A DNA stretch of 64,000 nt, from positions 97,041,104-97,105,103 of the forward strand of contig CM019823.1 in assembly GCA_009763385.1 (NCBI GenBank), read 5' to 3'. The notes beneath the pieces were generated by a model. The model worked only from the letters and a program-made list of their open reading frames with translations. It was not told the origin of the DNA and did no database searches. Shown piece by piece: positions 53,458 to 64,000 of the stretch. Each line of letters begins with the position of its first letter. Position 1 is the first letter of the stretch. A program made the position numbers and the translations under genes. Source of the DNA: Coix lacryma-jobi var. lacryma-jobi (Eukaryota > Streptophyta > Magnoliopsida > Poales > Poaceae).

Positions 53458-56077
53458 ATGGATCGTGGCGTGGGCAAACCACCGTTTTTCGATGGGACGA
53501 ACTATGCGTATTGGAAGATACGTGTCGGCCTATCTCCAGAGCATGGGCTCTTCTGTTTGGGAGATTTGCAACAAGGCCGATTACGTTCTCTTGGCTGCTC
53601 GTGTCACTCAGCTTCAGATAGATGAGCACGATGCCAATAGCCGAGTGCGTAACGCTCTTTTCTCCTGTCTGAGCATGTCCGAGTTTGATCGCGTTTCTCA
53701 CCTCCCCATGGCTCGTGAGATTTGGGCGACCCTCATGCGCTTCCATGAGGGAACCACTCAAGTCAAATCCCGTCTCTACGAGTCGCACAAGCGGGAGTAT
53801 GAGAACTTTCGACATATTCCTAGCGAGAGCATAGAGAGTTTATTCGCTCGCTTTCAGTTCATTGTCAACAAGATGAGAGCGAACAAGGAGCTGTTGCCTT
53901 TCGACGATAATGAGAGGGCTTTGAAGCTTTTACATACTCTTGATCGGTCGGTGTGGGACTCAAAGGTCCAGGCGATCATCGAATCGTCTAACTATGAGAC
54001 CCTCACTTGCGACGAGCTCTTTAGTAAGCTCAAGTCTAGTGAGATTGACGTCATGTCGAGGGCTTCTTATGAAAATCCTTCTGGCCCGACTATGGCTTTG
54101 GTTTCTGGCTCTTCTGCTAACCCCTCTGGAGGCTTTGCACTTTCTTCTCTCTTTTCTGTCACAGAGGAGCAGTTGGAGTCTTTGGGAGATGATGAGTTGG
54201 CTTTGCTTGCCAACCGGTTCTCGCGGTTCCACAACAACCGCATGAATCATCGCCGCGGAGGAGGACACTCGGGCTGTTTCGAGTGCGGCGACCCCGACCA
54301 CTTCATCGCCAACTGTCCCAAGAAGAAGCACACATCTGGGAAGGGTGATCATGGGCACAAGTACGACTCCGGCAAGCGCAAGGAGAAGTACATCCCCGCG
54401 AAGCACAAGCGAAGGGCGGCTTCGATAAGGAGTACATCAAGAAGAATTACTTGGAGAAGGCCAGGCTGAGCAGCGTGCGTTCTTCGCCACGCTCAGCGAC
54501 GTCGACGGCTCGGATGATGACTCCGCTGGCTCAAGCGATGATGAGTCCGAGAAGAAGAAGAGGATCGAGGACAAGCTGAATGGTCTCTGCTTCTTCGCCG
54601 ACGACGAGGGCTTCTGCACCATGGCCCTTGGTGATGAGGTCGACGGCAAGCTGGAGGACACCCCTCAGAACGATGACGACGACGACGACACCTCCCAGGT
54701 ATCTCTGAGCCACGATGAGCTTTCTGCTGAAGTCGAGAAGCTTACTGCCGCCTTGCTTAGTCAGGATAAGTTGCTTAGGCGTGCCACTAGAGAACGCAAG
54801 GTGTTTAGGCAGAAGTGGGAGGACACGGTGAAGGAGCTTGAGTTTGCCAAGTCCACCGTGGTCGTGTCTGAGGAGGGTGAGTGTGAGATGTGCACCAAGC
54901 ACATGACCGACCTTCTCACTTTGAGAGGTAAGTATGCTGCTTTGGTAGGAGAAGTGGATGAGCTCTGGGCTAGACCCATGTTGTGGGTGCATGTAAGACT
55001 TGTCCTGGCTTGCAATCCGAGTTGGCAGAGAAGAATGCCAAGATTGAGTCTCTTGAGAAGGCCAGCTCGGGTAGCACTTGTGTGGCTAGGTGCGCTTTGT
55101 CTGAGGGTTTGGAGATGGAGATTGCCAATGTGAAGCATGGCAAGATGCAAACCGAGGAAGAAAACACATACCTTCGGACCATCTTGTCATGGGTGTCTTG
55201 TAATGAGCCATAGCTTGGGATGATGATCGCGTAGTTTAAGCGTGCTGCTGGAGGTCCTCGTGTTGGTTTTGCTCCGGGTGTTGATATCTCTTCTTTTGTG
55301 GAGATTGGGGAGTCGAGTGGTATGAACCCATGTGAGAAGCCTAACTCCACCACTATTCCCAAGCTTACCAAGCTTCCACCCAAAGAGCCTCCTAAGCCTA
55401 ACACCAAGGACGGAGTGTTTAAGGAACCTCCGAGAGCTCCACCCAAGAACCAAGTGTGGCATCCCAAACCTAACCACCTGAAGAACAAGCTGGACACAAT
55501 GCCACCTATCCAGGAGGAGCTTATGCCACAGAAGGGCAAAGTGATCCAAACCCACAACCGTGAGTACCAACAACCCCCTATGAGAGTGGTGAGGTACCAT
55601 TGTAAGCACTGTGGGAGAGATGGACACTTGAGTGAGTTTTGCTTTAGGCGCAAGAGGGAGGAGCGTCGTGTCAGGGAGATGAACAATGCGGACATGTACC
55701 ATTCTTTCCATGATGTACATGTGCCGAATGTTCAGAGGAGAGCTCCGAGGAGAGCTCCTAGGCCTAGAGGTGCAGCACCTCAAGGTCCTACGCGTCAGGG
55801 ATGTGTTGCCCGACGGGGTCCTAACTTTGCAGGATACGGACCCCGTGGCGGAGGCTTTGTTGAGTGTTTCCCTCCACCGCGTTTTGAGTATTGCGATGGA
55901 CGCTCTTTTCTTAGCGGACCACATTTTCCTATGCGTGGTGATCGCTTTCCCCGTAGACATGCTAGGAATGTTTTTTTTGCTAACTGTTCTTTTGAGCAGC
56001 CGGCCCAACACCGGTACTCTTCCTACTTCACTAACCCCAGTGTTGGACCGTATGCTCACCCTATGTCTTTTTATTGA
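53458..56077 (+). pseudogene. gag: Element C gag, frameshifted pseudogene
   Basis: Same protein as element E's gag. ATG at 53458, then a 2-bp loss near 53521 shifts the frame; the main capsid and first-knuckle part is open at 53465-54416 (CFECGDPDHFIANC). Frameshifts follow near 54417, 54463 and 54975, and TAG codons at 55211 and 55232, both at Gln codons of E. The end (55298-56077) is open: second knuckle CKHCGRDGHLSEFC, Arg/Pro-rich tail shorter than in E (one repeat unit missing), ending PYAHPMSFY then TGA. The CEMC and C-X3-C pairs of the coiled coil are partly kept. Confidence 0.9.
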
Positions 56078-56082
56078 TGTAG

Positions 56083-59000
56083 GTAAAACGATTGGAGGAC
56101 GTTTGGTTGGTGGATTCCGATTGCTCGAGACACATGACCGGAAATGCCAAATGGTTCTCCAGTCTTAGTCCTGTTGCCGGAAAGGAGTTTATCACCTTCG
56201 GCGACAATAGCAAAGGTAAGGTGTTGTCTCGTGGGTCGGTGCGAGTTAATGAGCACTTTGTGTTGCGCGATGTTGCTCTTGTTTCTAACTTGCATTTTAA
56301 CCTTCTTTCTATTTCGCAACTCTTTGATGATGACTATGAGATTTGTTTTAAACCGAATCTCAGTCGTATTTTGGATCCTCAGGGCAATCTTGTGTGTTTG
56401 ATTTCGCCCTTTGGAAAAGTCTTTCGTGCGAATTTCTCGGAGTCTTTTGGCATTTCTCGTTGTCTTGTGGCTGGACCTTCCTCCTCTGACCTTTGGAAGT
56501 GGCATAGGAGACTGGGACATTTGAGCTTCGACTTGCTTGCAATACTTAGCTCACTTGGCCTAATCCGAGGATTGCCCAAGTTATCCATGGAGAAGGATCT
56601 TGTTTGCCACTCTTGTAGACATGGGAAGATGGTTGCCGCTCCCCACCATCCAGTGACTCAGGTCATTACCAAGCGCCCTGGAGAGCTTTTGCACATGGAC
56701 CTTGTTGGTCCGGCTCAGGTGAGCTCGGTTGGGGGGAAGTGGTATGTGCTTGTTGTTGTTGACGACTTTTCGAGATATTCGTGAGTCTTCTTTTTAGCTG
56801 AGAAGACCGAGACTTTCTTCTTTGCTCGCAATCTGATTTTGCGTCTTCAGAACGAGTTCCCTTTGAACTCGATGCGAGCTATTAGGAGTGATAATGGTTC
56901 TGAATTCAAGAATTCAGATTTTGAGAAGTTTTGTAACTCTTTGGGTTTGGAGCATCAGTTTTCTTCCCCCTACACACCGCCACAGAATGGTGTTGTAGAG
57001 AGAAAGAATTGGACACTTATAGAGATGGCCAGGACGATGCTCGATGAGCATAGGACTCCTAGGCGATATTGGGCCGAGGCTATGAACACTGCATGCTATA
57101 TTTCCAATCGCATTTTTCTCCGAGCTTTCTTGAAAAAGACTTCTTATGAGTTGCGGTTTGGAAGACTACCCAAAGTGAGTTATTTTAGAGTTTTTGGTCG
57201 CCACTGTTTTATACTTAAGAAAGGCAACTTGGACAAATTTGAGTCTCGTTCTTCTGACGGTGTATTTTTGGGTTATGGCACTCACACTCGAGCCTATCGT
57301 GTACTTAACCTTGATACTAACCGAGTCATGGAGACAACCGATGTCACCTTCGATGAGACCATGGTTTGTCCTTCTTCTCGTTTTGAGCGTGCAGGTGATC
57401 ATGAGGTTGGTGAGCCTCTTTTTGATGACGAGGACGAGGGTGCTGAAGGTATGGATGATCCAGCACCCCCTCCACCTGCTGTGCCGCAAGGAGCGGCTTC
57501 TACTACGACTCACGGCCCCGACACTTCTACTTTCTGGGGGCCGTGGGATCCGCCACCTCGAGCGGTACCTTTTGTACCCGAGGGGGCACCAGCTGCTGTT
57601 TAGGGGGAGATCACTTCTGCTCGGGAGGCGCCATGACACATTCAGCGCCAACACCCACCTCAACAGATGATCGGCAGCATCGACGAACGTGTCACTCTGT
57701 CCAGGTCACAAATCTCTCACTTTGCTCATTCTTGATTTGTTGCTGATTTTGAACCCCGAGATGTTGGACACGCTTTGACGGATTTCGATTGGGTCAATGC
57801 CATGCATGAGGAGTTTGAGAATTTTGAGCGAAATCGGGTTTGGGTTTTGGTTCCACCTCCTCCAGACTGTAATCCTATTGGGACAAAATGGGTTTTCAAA
57901 AACAAACAAGGAGAGGATGGCCACATTGTGAGAAACAAAGCTAGACTTGTGGCCAAGGGTTATAGTCAGAAGGAGGGGATAGACTATGAGGAGACTTTTG
58001 CTCCTGTAGCTCGTTTGGAGGCTATTAGGATACTTTTGGCTTTTGCTGCATCCAAAGGTTTCAAACTTTTTCAAATGGATGTCAAGAGTGCCTTCTTAAA
58101 CGGCTACATAGAAGAAGAGGTTTCTGTTGAACAACCCCCCGGTTTTGAAAATCCCAAGCTTCCAAACCATGTTTTCAAACTCCACAAAGCTTTATATGGT
58201 TTGAAACAAGCGCCTAGAGCCTGGTATGATAGGTTGAAAACCTTTTTTCTTGCTAAGGGTTTTAAAATGGGATGTGTGGATAAAACACTCTTTCTCCTCA
58301 AGCAAGGCAAAGACACTCTCTTGGTCCAGATTTACGTGGATGATATCATTTTCGGTGGTTGTTCTCACACTTTGGTTGCCAAGTTTGCAGATACTATGAG
58401 CAAGGAGTTCGAGATGAGTATGATGGGCGAGCTGACTTTCTTTCTCGGATTGCAAATTAAGCAATCCCGAGAAGGGACGTTTGTGCACCAGGGCAATACA
58501 GCAAAGACTTGCTGAAGAGGTTCGATATGGGTGAGGCCAAGCCTCTTCCAACACCCATGTCGACCACGACGGCCCTGGATGCGGATGTGGATGGAGAAGC
58601 TATAGACCAGAAGGAGTACCGAAGCATGATCGGGTCGCTGCTCTACCTGACTGTAACACGCCCAGACATCCAGTTCGCGGTGTGCCTGTGTGCGCGCTTT
58701 CAGGCGTCGCCGCGCACTTCTCACCGTCAGGCGGTGAAGCGCATTATGAGGTACCTTCGTTTCACACCTGAGTTCGGGATTTGGTATTCAGCTTCTTCCA
58801 CCCTCTCCCTTTGCGGTTTTTCTGATGCCGATTTTGCTGGTTGCCGAGTTGAGCGCAAGTCCACTTCTGGGACTTGCCAGTTTATTGGATCGTGTCTTGT
58901 ATCATGGTCTTCTCGCAAGCAGTCTAGTGTCTCTCAGTCTACCACAGAGGCTGAATATGTTGCTGCGACTAGCTCTGTTCCCAGTTGCTTTGGATGATGG

Positions 59001-59274
59001 CCACTTTGCGTGATTTTGGTCTGAGCTTCTCACGTGTTCCCTTGCTTTGTGACAGCACGAGTGCTATTAGTGTTGCTAAGAACCTCGTGCTTCACTCGAA
59101 GACCAAACACATTGATGTGTGCTTTCATTTTCTGTGAGACCATTATGAGAAGGGTGATATCGACCTTCGCCATGTCGATACTCATCATCAGTTGGCTGAT
59201 ATTTTCACCAAGCCTTTGGACCAATCAACTTTTAATCGGTTGAGAGGTGAGCTTGGTGTGTGTTTCCCCTTTTA
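56083..59274 (+). pseudogene. pol: Element C pol, pseudogene
   Basis: A single frame from 56083 to about 58490 with nonsense codons at 56782 (TGA for Trp in YSWVFF), 57601, 57634 and 57733. Then there are frameshifts near 58490 (QGKYTKD region) and 58970 (ASCCSQLL region), and TGA at about 59136. Protease motif is VDSDCSRHMTG, with DSG changed to DSD. Integrase SDNGSEF and VVERKN, RT FQMDVKSAF and YVDDIIFG, and RNase H SDADFAG, STTEAEYVA and LLCDSTSA are recognisable. Ends GVCFPF, TAG at 59272-59274. Not functional. Confidence 0.92.
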
Positions 59275-60866
59275 GATGGGGGAAGCATTTTGGCTCTTGT
59301 ATCATAGACTGACTATTTTTCGTTTGTCTTTGTTTTCGTTTCCTTTTAGTTTAGTCCTTTTGCATTTTAGCATACGCTTTTACATTCTGAGCTTCATGTA
59401 TATAATCTTTATAATGTAATTATGCTCTATGTAGTATGCTTCAATGCTTTATGATGATGCTTGTAGCTTATGCTCTTTCTGATCACTAGTACATGTTGTG
59501 AGCTGAGCTATTTTGAAATGGTGAATTTGCTTAATGAACATAAAATCTGAAAATGTTCACCATTGAGATATGCAACTAGCATGTGTAGGATGTGTTGAAT
59601 TCACTCATGCTTTTCATATATGCTAGGTTGCTGTGTCTCTAGTTCTGAGTCTTTCACTTGCTTGGTATGTTCATACTATGTTTAAATTCTGAACCAAGTT
59701 TTTAAGTGATTTGAAAAGATCGAGATGGGATTGCTTGTCAACACATCACGGTATCGAGACTGTTTCTCATTGCACTTTGAGTTAAACTTGAGCTGTGTAG
59801 TGTATGACCGAAATCGATGCTTTAAGCTTCTGATTGCATTTGCATAGGCTTCGCTCAGTTGAAAAGTTAGGCAATGACAAGCTTTCAACCTCTCGCAGTC
59901 ACATGCTGAATTGTAAACTTGTGAAATTTCACCGCTGCAACTCTGATTTAAAATTGAAATCACAAGTGTATGCTTCATTCTATAGCATGATGATTGAACT
60001 TTGCTAGGGGTAGTTCACCTTGTATACATGCTTAGTACTTGTTCGAATTCCTGTCTATACATGTTCAGTGCTATTTTGATGGTGAATATCTTTTAGCTAA
60101 AAACTGCTCACTTTACTCTCATGTTCATATTTCGTATTTAGTGATCAGTTTGAGCTTTTGCTAGCATGTTATGGGTGTTGTTGAGTCATCGGATTAGAAC
60201 TGTGTAGAGCATCTTTGCATTCTCTTGACTATATTCCTGAAGTTGCTAACTTGCATTTTGACTCATATGCATTGTGGAAGGGGGAGAAATTCTCTTGTTG
60301 GCACTGCTCGATAGTGCATTCTTTTTCTAGATAAGTGCATTTTCAACTAAGGGGGAGATATATTACAAATCATGAGTGCCCTCTGTGTTCAACTAAGGGG
60401 AAGATACCAAGGGGGAGATATTGCAAATCATATGCTCTCTGTGTTTCATAAATTTTCAAATCTTGTGCTATCCGAGTTGGACCAAAGGGGGTTTTCCTGG
60501 TTGTGTGCACTATTCGAGGGGGAGTTTGATCGTAAGGTTTTGGTATCGAGCTTTCTCTGCTAGTTGTGTTGATCCTCTGTGCCTCTGTCTTGAGGGACTA
60601 GCATTTGCTTCGATTTCTCAAATGGTATCTGCTAGCGGTGTTGAGCCTGTTCTACCTCTTCTTGAGGGCTAGCTTTGTTTTGCTTGGTTGCGTCGAACCG
60701 TTGCCCATGTCTTTGGGGACCAAGTTGTCTTCCTCTTTCCACTTGACCTTCTTCGGCGTTGCTATGCTTTTGGGTCATTGGTTGAGTTCTCTCTCCTTCT
60801 TCCTTCTTTCTTCCTTTCATTATAGTTTCTGTGTGTAGTTGACAATGCACACATCAAGGGGGAGAT
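59275..60866 (+). other. Element C 3' non-coding region with repeated polypurine tracts
   Basis: AAGGGGGAGAAA at 60278-60289, ACTAAGGGGGAGAT at 60346-60359, a further pair at 60393-60419, GAGGGGGAG at 60518, and the LTR-adjacent tract ATCAAGGGGGAGAT at 60853-60866. Otherwise AT-rich and collinear with the same region of E and F. Confidence 0.75.
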
Positions 60867-62690
60867 TGCGGATACATGGGTGTCGAGCACAGAGACAATA
60901 TTCGAAGGCAAGGTGAAGGTCATGTAGAGACGTGCCGTGCCGATGGACCGGGAGCGGTGAAGGGAGGACGTGAGGCTTGGACTGAGGGACCGGTGGCCTG
61001 AGGATCAGCTGTGGTGGCTGACAGCCTGGGACAGCGACGAGCGAAGACTTGCGGGGCATGGTGTTGCTCGGGTCGAGGACCTGGGGACACGTGTCGGTGG
61101 ACGGGGTGCACGATCGGTGCATCCCCTCTACAGCACCGGTTTGGTGGTTGAGCCACAGAAAAACCACCGGGTGGACGGTTTCCAGGTTTGGGCCACAAAA
61201 CCTGGGTGCTGAGGGTTTGCCGAGTTTGGGCCACAAAACTCGGGCTGAGGACGGTTTCTAGGTTTGGGCCTCAAAACCTGGGCGCTGGCGGGTTTCTGAG
61301 TTTGCGCCACAAAACTCAGGCGATGGGCGGCTGGTTTCCCGGTTTGGGCCACAAAACCGGGGGTGCGAAGTCCGTGAAAAGGACAAGCGGAGCGGAGGTG
61401 GCACGTGGCGGCAATCGGTGAGGTTGCGTCGAGGCAACGCTACCCGTTGTGCGGGCGTGGCCGTCGGATCAGCATCTACCACGAGTTGGTCCAGGATAGC
61501 CTTAGGGTTTGGCTGGGTCGCTCTGTAAATAACTAGGGGTAGAGTGGGAATTAGAATTAGGATAAGTAGGGGGAGACACCCACCTCCCAATTAATATATC
61601 AGTCATTTGCTCTTTGCTTCTAGGGTTTCCTGCTCTCCCAATCCCCTGCTATAGCTAATGAGATCCGGAGAGAATCATACCTCTGTGTACTGGAGATTTT
61701 GAGGAAGTGAGACCGTAATCTCACTGTTGTAGCGTGTGGTTGCAAATTCGTGTTTGTGATTCGCGTTTTGTTCGTGTTCTTCGCGAGTTACTTTTCTCCA
61801 CATTTTTCCCGTCGATCGATCTCTTTGTTGGGGTGCGTTTCTTGCAAATCCGTTTGAACCAAGATGTCCAAGATCGTGAGGCACTTCTTTCCACCGAAGG
61901 AATTCATCTTAAACCTCACGAGCTAGGAGATCGATCGATTTTCGTTTCGGGTCAAGTTTTTCTCCCTTCCCCCGAATTTCTTTGATTCATCGGTTTGGAC
62001 ATAGGTTCGAGCCATGATCTCTTAGAGATAGCTCACTATCCTCCTTGTGACTCCTCTCACCAAGTTTGATCCCTAGAGGATTTGTATTGGGTGAGATTGA
62101 GTCGAATCGGTGGATGAACTGCTCAGTTTCGGGGTGACCGGACGCTGTCTTCGGGGTGACCGGACACTAGGGTTCAGGGTCCAGTCGTTGAAAGTGTTCT
62201 TCGTTCTTTCCTGTGACTTGACCGGACGCTGGTTCCAGGGTGTGACCGGACGCGCCCCTTTCACTGTTCATCCGTTTTTGACTTGTGTGACCGGACGCAC
62301 AGCCCTCGACCGGACTCTCAGGATCAGTGAGTCCGGTCAAGATCAGAGAGCTCCCAAAACTGATTTGACGTGACCGGACGCGTCCGGTGGTGCTCGACCG
62401 GATGCAGGCAGAGTTCGGTCACTGCTGTTTCGCGTTGTTTCGTCCGCGTTTCACTCGTTCTTTGTCGGTTTTGATTTCCGGCTTTTGCGTTGGATTTCTA
62501 GAGTCGTGAAGTGTCCCGCTGTGCTTCTTGGAAGCATCCACCCTGTCTCTAGGGTTGTGGACACTTACGAGCTCTAGGGTTTGCTCTTGGGGTTGATTTA
62601 CGGGACAGTGGCGACAAGTTTCCGAAAGGAATTTTGAAGCTCCCATTCACCCCCCTCTGGTCGCTTTCTGGTAGCACTCTTGGTCCTTCA
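60867..62690 (+). repeat. Element C 3' LTR
   Basis: 1824 bp against 1908 in the 5' LTR. The shortfall is a deletion of about 73 bp between two GGTGT copies near 60885 and one of about 11 bp near 61739. Perfect palindrome ACCGGACGCGTCCGGT at 62373-62388. Confidence 0.93.
61143..61361 (+). repeat. Stem-loop array in element C 3' LTR (6 units)
   Basis: Same six units and order as 39058-39276. Confidence 0.85.
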
Positions 62691-62695
62691 CAATC

Positions 62696-64000
62696 CATAT
62701 CCCATCCATGGCTTCTGCTGCTGTGCAGAAACAGTGCCTGCGGACAGTCCGCCAGTGTAGGCGCGGACAGTCCGCGGTTACTGTTCATGCACGAACAGCA
62801 CAGTGTCAGTTCCTCCTTTCAAACCCCATATCTCTTGATTCAACCAATAACTTTCAATCAAACTTTAGGCATATCATTTCCACATCACTAGCAACAACTA
62901 TCCCCAAAAAGTTTTCCAAATCCATGGCTCAAAAAGGAGATCGAGAATCAAACCCTAGAAGCCATTCAATATGAAATCCATCCAATTCTGTTGGGGAAAC
63001 AATGAAATACCGGAAGAACATGGTGGAGGAACTCGCGGAGTGTCCGGGGAACTTCTCGGATGGTCCGGGGAAGCCTCCAATCCTTCGGTCCCCTCCCTTC
63101 TTCTTCCTTTTGACCGCACGGTGAGAGAGAGAGGAGAGAGCTCTATTGGTTGTGAAGGGGTATGAGGTTTCCTCTGTTCGGCCGAGCCCGACCTGGGTCA
63201 AAACCCGACTCGCGGACAGTCCGCGGTTGGACTGGCGGACAGTCCGCCGTTCATATTTCAGCCGAGATCCAGAACTGCACAGACTCTGTGTTGGGACCAA
63301 ATTTTTGCCTGCGGACAGTCCGCGGTCCATTTGGCGGACAGTCCGGGAATGCCAATTTTGCCCAGATTTTTGTTGTTCCTTGCTCTTATTTATCTCAACA
63401 CGTTTCAATAAACTTCTCCCCATATACTAACTGTCAATATATCTTTCCATAGCTGATTTTTGACATGAAATCCAAACCAAAGACCTTGACCCATAATTCT
63501 TTACAAATAGCATTGCTTATGAACAAATCTTTCATATTGCCAAGTTGATCTAACAAACATATAGTAAACTAGGCAATAAATTGATAAAAGACAACATAAA
63601 TGTGAACAAGATAGAGAGCTTATGATAAGCAATATGCACCTATTACCATACTAGTAGGGTAGGTTATGAAAAAGCACAACCAAGTTTCATACCACCATTT
63701 GAAGTGAAGAGATGATCCAATGTATGAATAATTCCAATGATTATGACCAACATAATGAGATATATCATAGAGAACACTTCCATTGGACTCCCAACTCCAA
63801 ATATCACCCTTATTGCTTCAAGTTTGGTTTGAACCTTCTTCAAGCTTCTTCACACACTCTTGAGTGGTTATCTTGTCGAAGTTGAACTTGTTGCACTAAA
63901 AGGTGTTTTGATCTTTGAATAGCATCAATCATGACATATCCACATGTAAGATAGCATTGGTTCAAGATATAGATTATTTCACTTCAAACTTGGCTTTATT
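62696..64000 (-). other. Element G internal sequence, unassigned
   Basis: Continues G after element C. No ORF I trust. GCGGACAGTCCGC palindromes and near-copies appear at about 62740-62782 and 63212-63345, and GAGTGTCCGGGG / GGATGGTCCGGGG variants near 63035-63075. From 63430 on the sequence is AT-rich and featureless. Confidence 0.4.

Larger units (their letters stand above)
38708..62690 (+). mobile_element. Element C: Ty1/copia (Sirevirus-like) retrotransposon with element H inside its 5' LTR
   Basis: TSD CAATC at 38703-38707 and 62691-62695. The 5' LTR is 38708-39940 plus 52720-53394, then primer site, gag, pol, non-coding region and 3' LTR (60867-62690). Without H it is about 11.2 kb. 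gag and pol carry many frameshifts and stops, so it is much older than element E. Confidence 0.92.
31585..64000 (-). mobile_element. Element G: non-autonomous Sirevirus-like LTR element, runs off right edge
   Basis: 3' LTR 31585-33850 (starts TGAAAGGTCC and ends CGATCCTTCA in element sense) with left TSD CATAG. It is followed by a polypurine tract, a non-coding region with further tracts, and a degraded ORF (34870-36380 and 38355 on). The internal part is interrupted by a solo LTR and by element C and continues at 62696-64000. No pol seen; the 5' LTR is beyond the window. Confidence 0.7.

Noticed and set aside
54970..56059. Long minus-strand ORFs in element C gag (241 and 290 codons)
   Set aside because: Complement of gag; the gag reading is supported by E and A. 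The same antisense openness appears in E because of codon composition.
1..64000. Host protein-coding genes
   Set aside because: Every ORF with recognisable similarity or a coherent context belongs to a transposable element. The antisense genes of element D are the only candidates for captured host sequence, and I could not recognise them.

Overview
This window is plant DNA made almost entirely of retrotransposons. I found no host gene. It is most likely from a grass, probably panicoid. The reasons are: Ty1/copia elements with Sirevirus hallmarks (a long gag with two zinc knuckles around a coiled coil, CG-rich palindromes in the LTRs, several polypurine tracts before the 3' LTR); Ty3/gypsy elements with TGTAACACCC LTRs and TGGTATCAGAGC initiator-tRNA primer sites; and a CACTA transposon built from the TTTAGTCCCGGTTGGT subterminal repeat common in grasses. 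The species cannot be named from the sequence alone.

The layout is a nest up to six levels deep, read from LTR ends, target-site duplications (TSDs) and reading frames. Element A (+, copia) starts at or left of base 1; its 5' LTR is interrupted by another LTR (1-779), and its internal part runs to 4256. Element F (-, copia) is inserted in A's integrase at 4257. F's 3' LTR carries a gypsy element D (-, 4694-13811, TSD GATGG). F's RNase H region carries a complete copia element E (-, 17186-28815, TSD GTGCA), and F's pol is interrupted at 31585 by element G (-, TSD CATAG). G runs off the right edge. It carries an unusual degraded ORF that is split by a solo LTR (+, 36386-38349, TSD GGTTC), and it is also interrupted by element C (+, copia, 38708-62690, TSD CAATC). 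C's 5' LTR holds H (+, gypsy-type, 39941-52714), a 12.8 kb element with LTRs of 4.6-5.0 kb and no pol. H's first LTR holds a 1.1 kb CACTA element (TSD TAA).

Only E retains a long uninterrupted pol (1062 codons), and that ORF has lost a presumed RNase H catalytic Asp. Its gag has one nonsense codon. A, C, D, F and G are pseudogenised. D and H are non-autonomous: D keeps gag and protease but has two spliced-looking genes on the opposite strand where the rest of pol should be; H encodes one protein of unknown function.

The most interesting signals are non-coding. (1) An ordered array of about 6-8 stem-loops in the LTRs of F, E, C and the solo LTR, whose stems change by paired substitutions from unit to unit while the loop stays constant. 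(2) Three alternative palindrome 'alphabets' in otherwise related LTRs. (3) Different hairpins placed in front of three identical polypurine motifs in H. (4) A CACTA foldback carrying tRNA-like sequences in both arms, with a chimeric remnant in H's other LTR. (5) A gag/pol boundary in which conventional frameshifting appears impossible.
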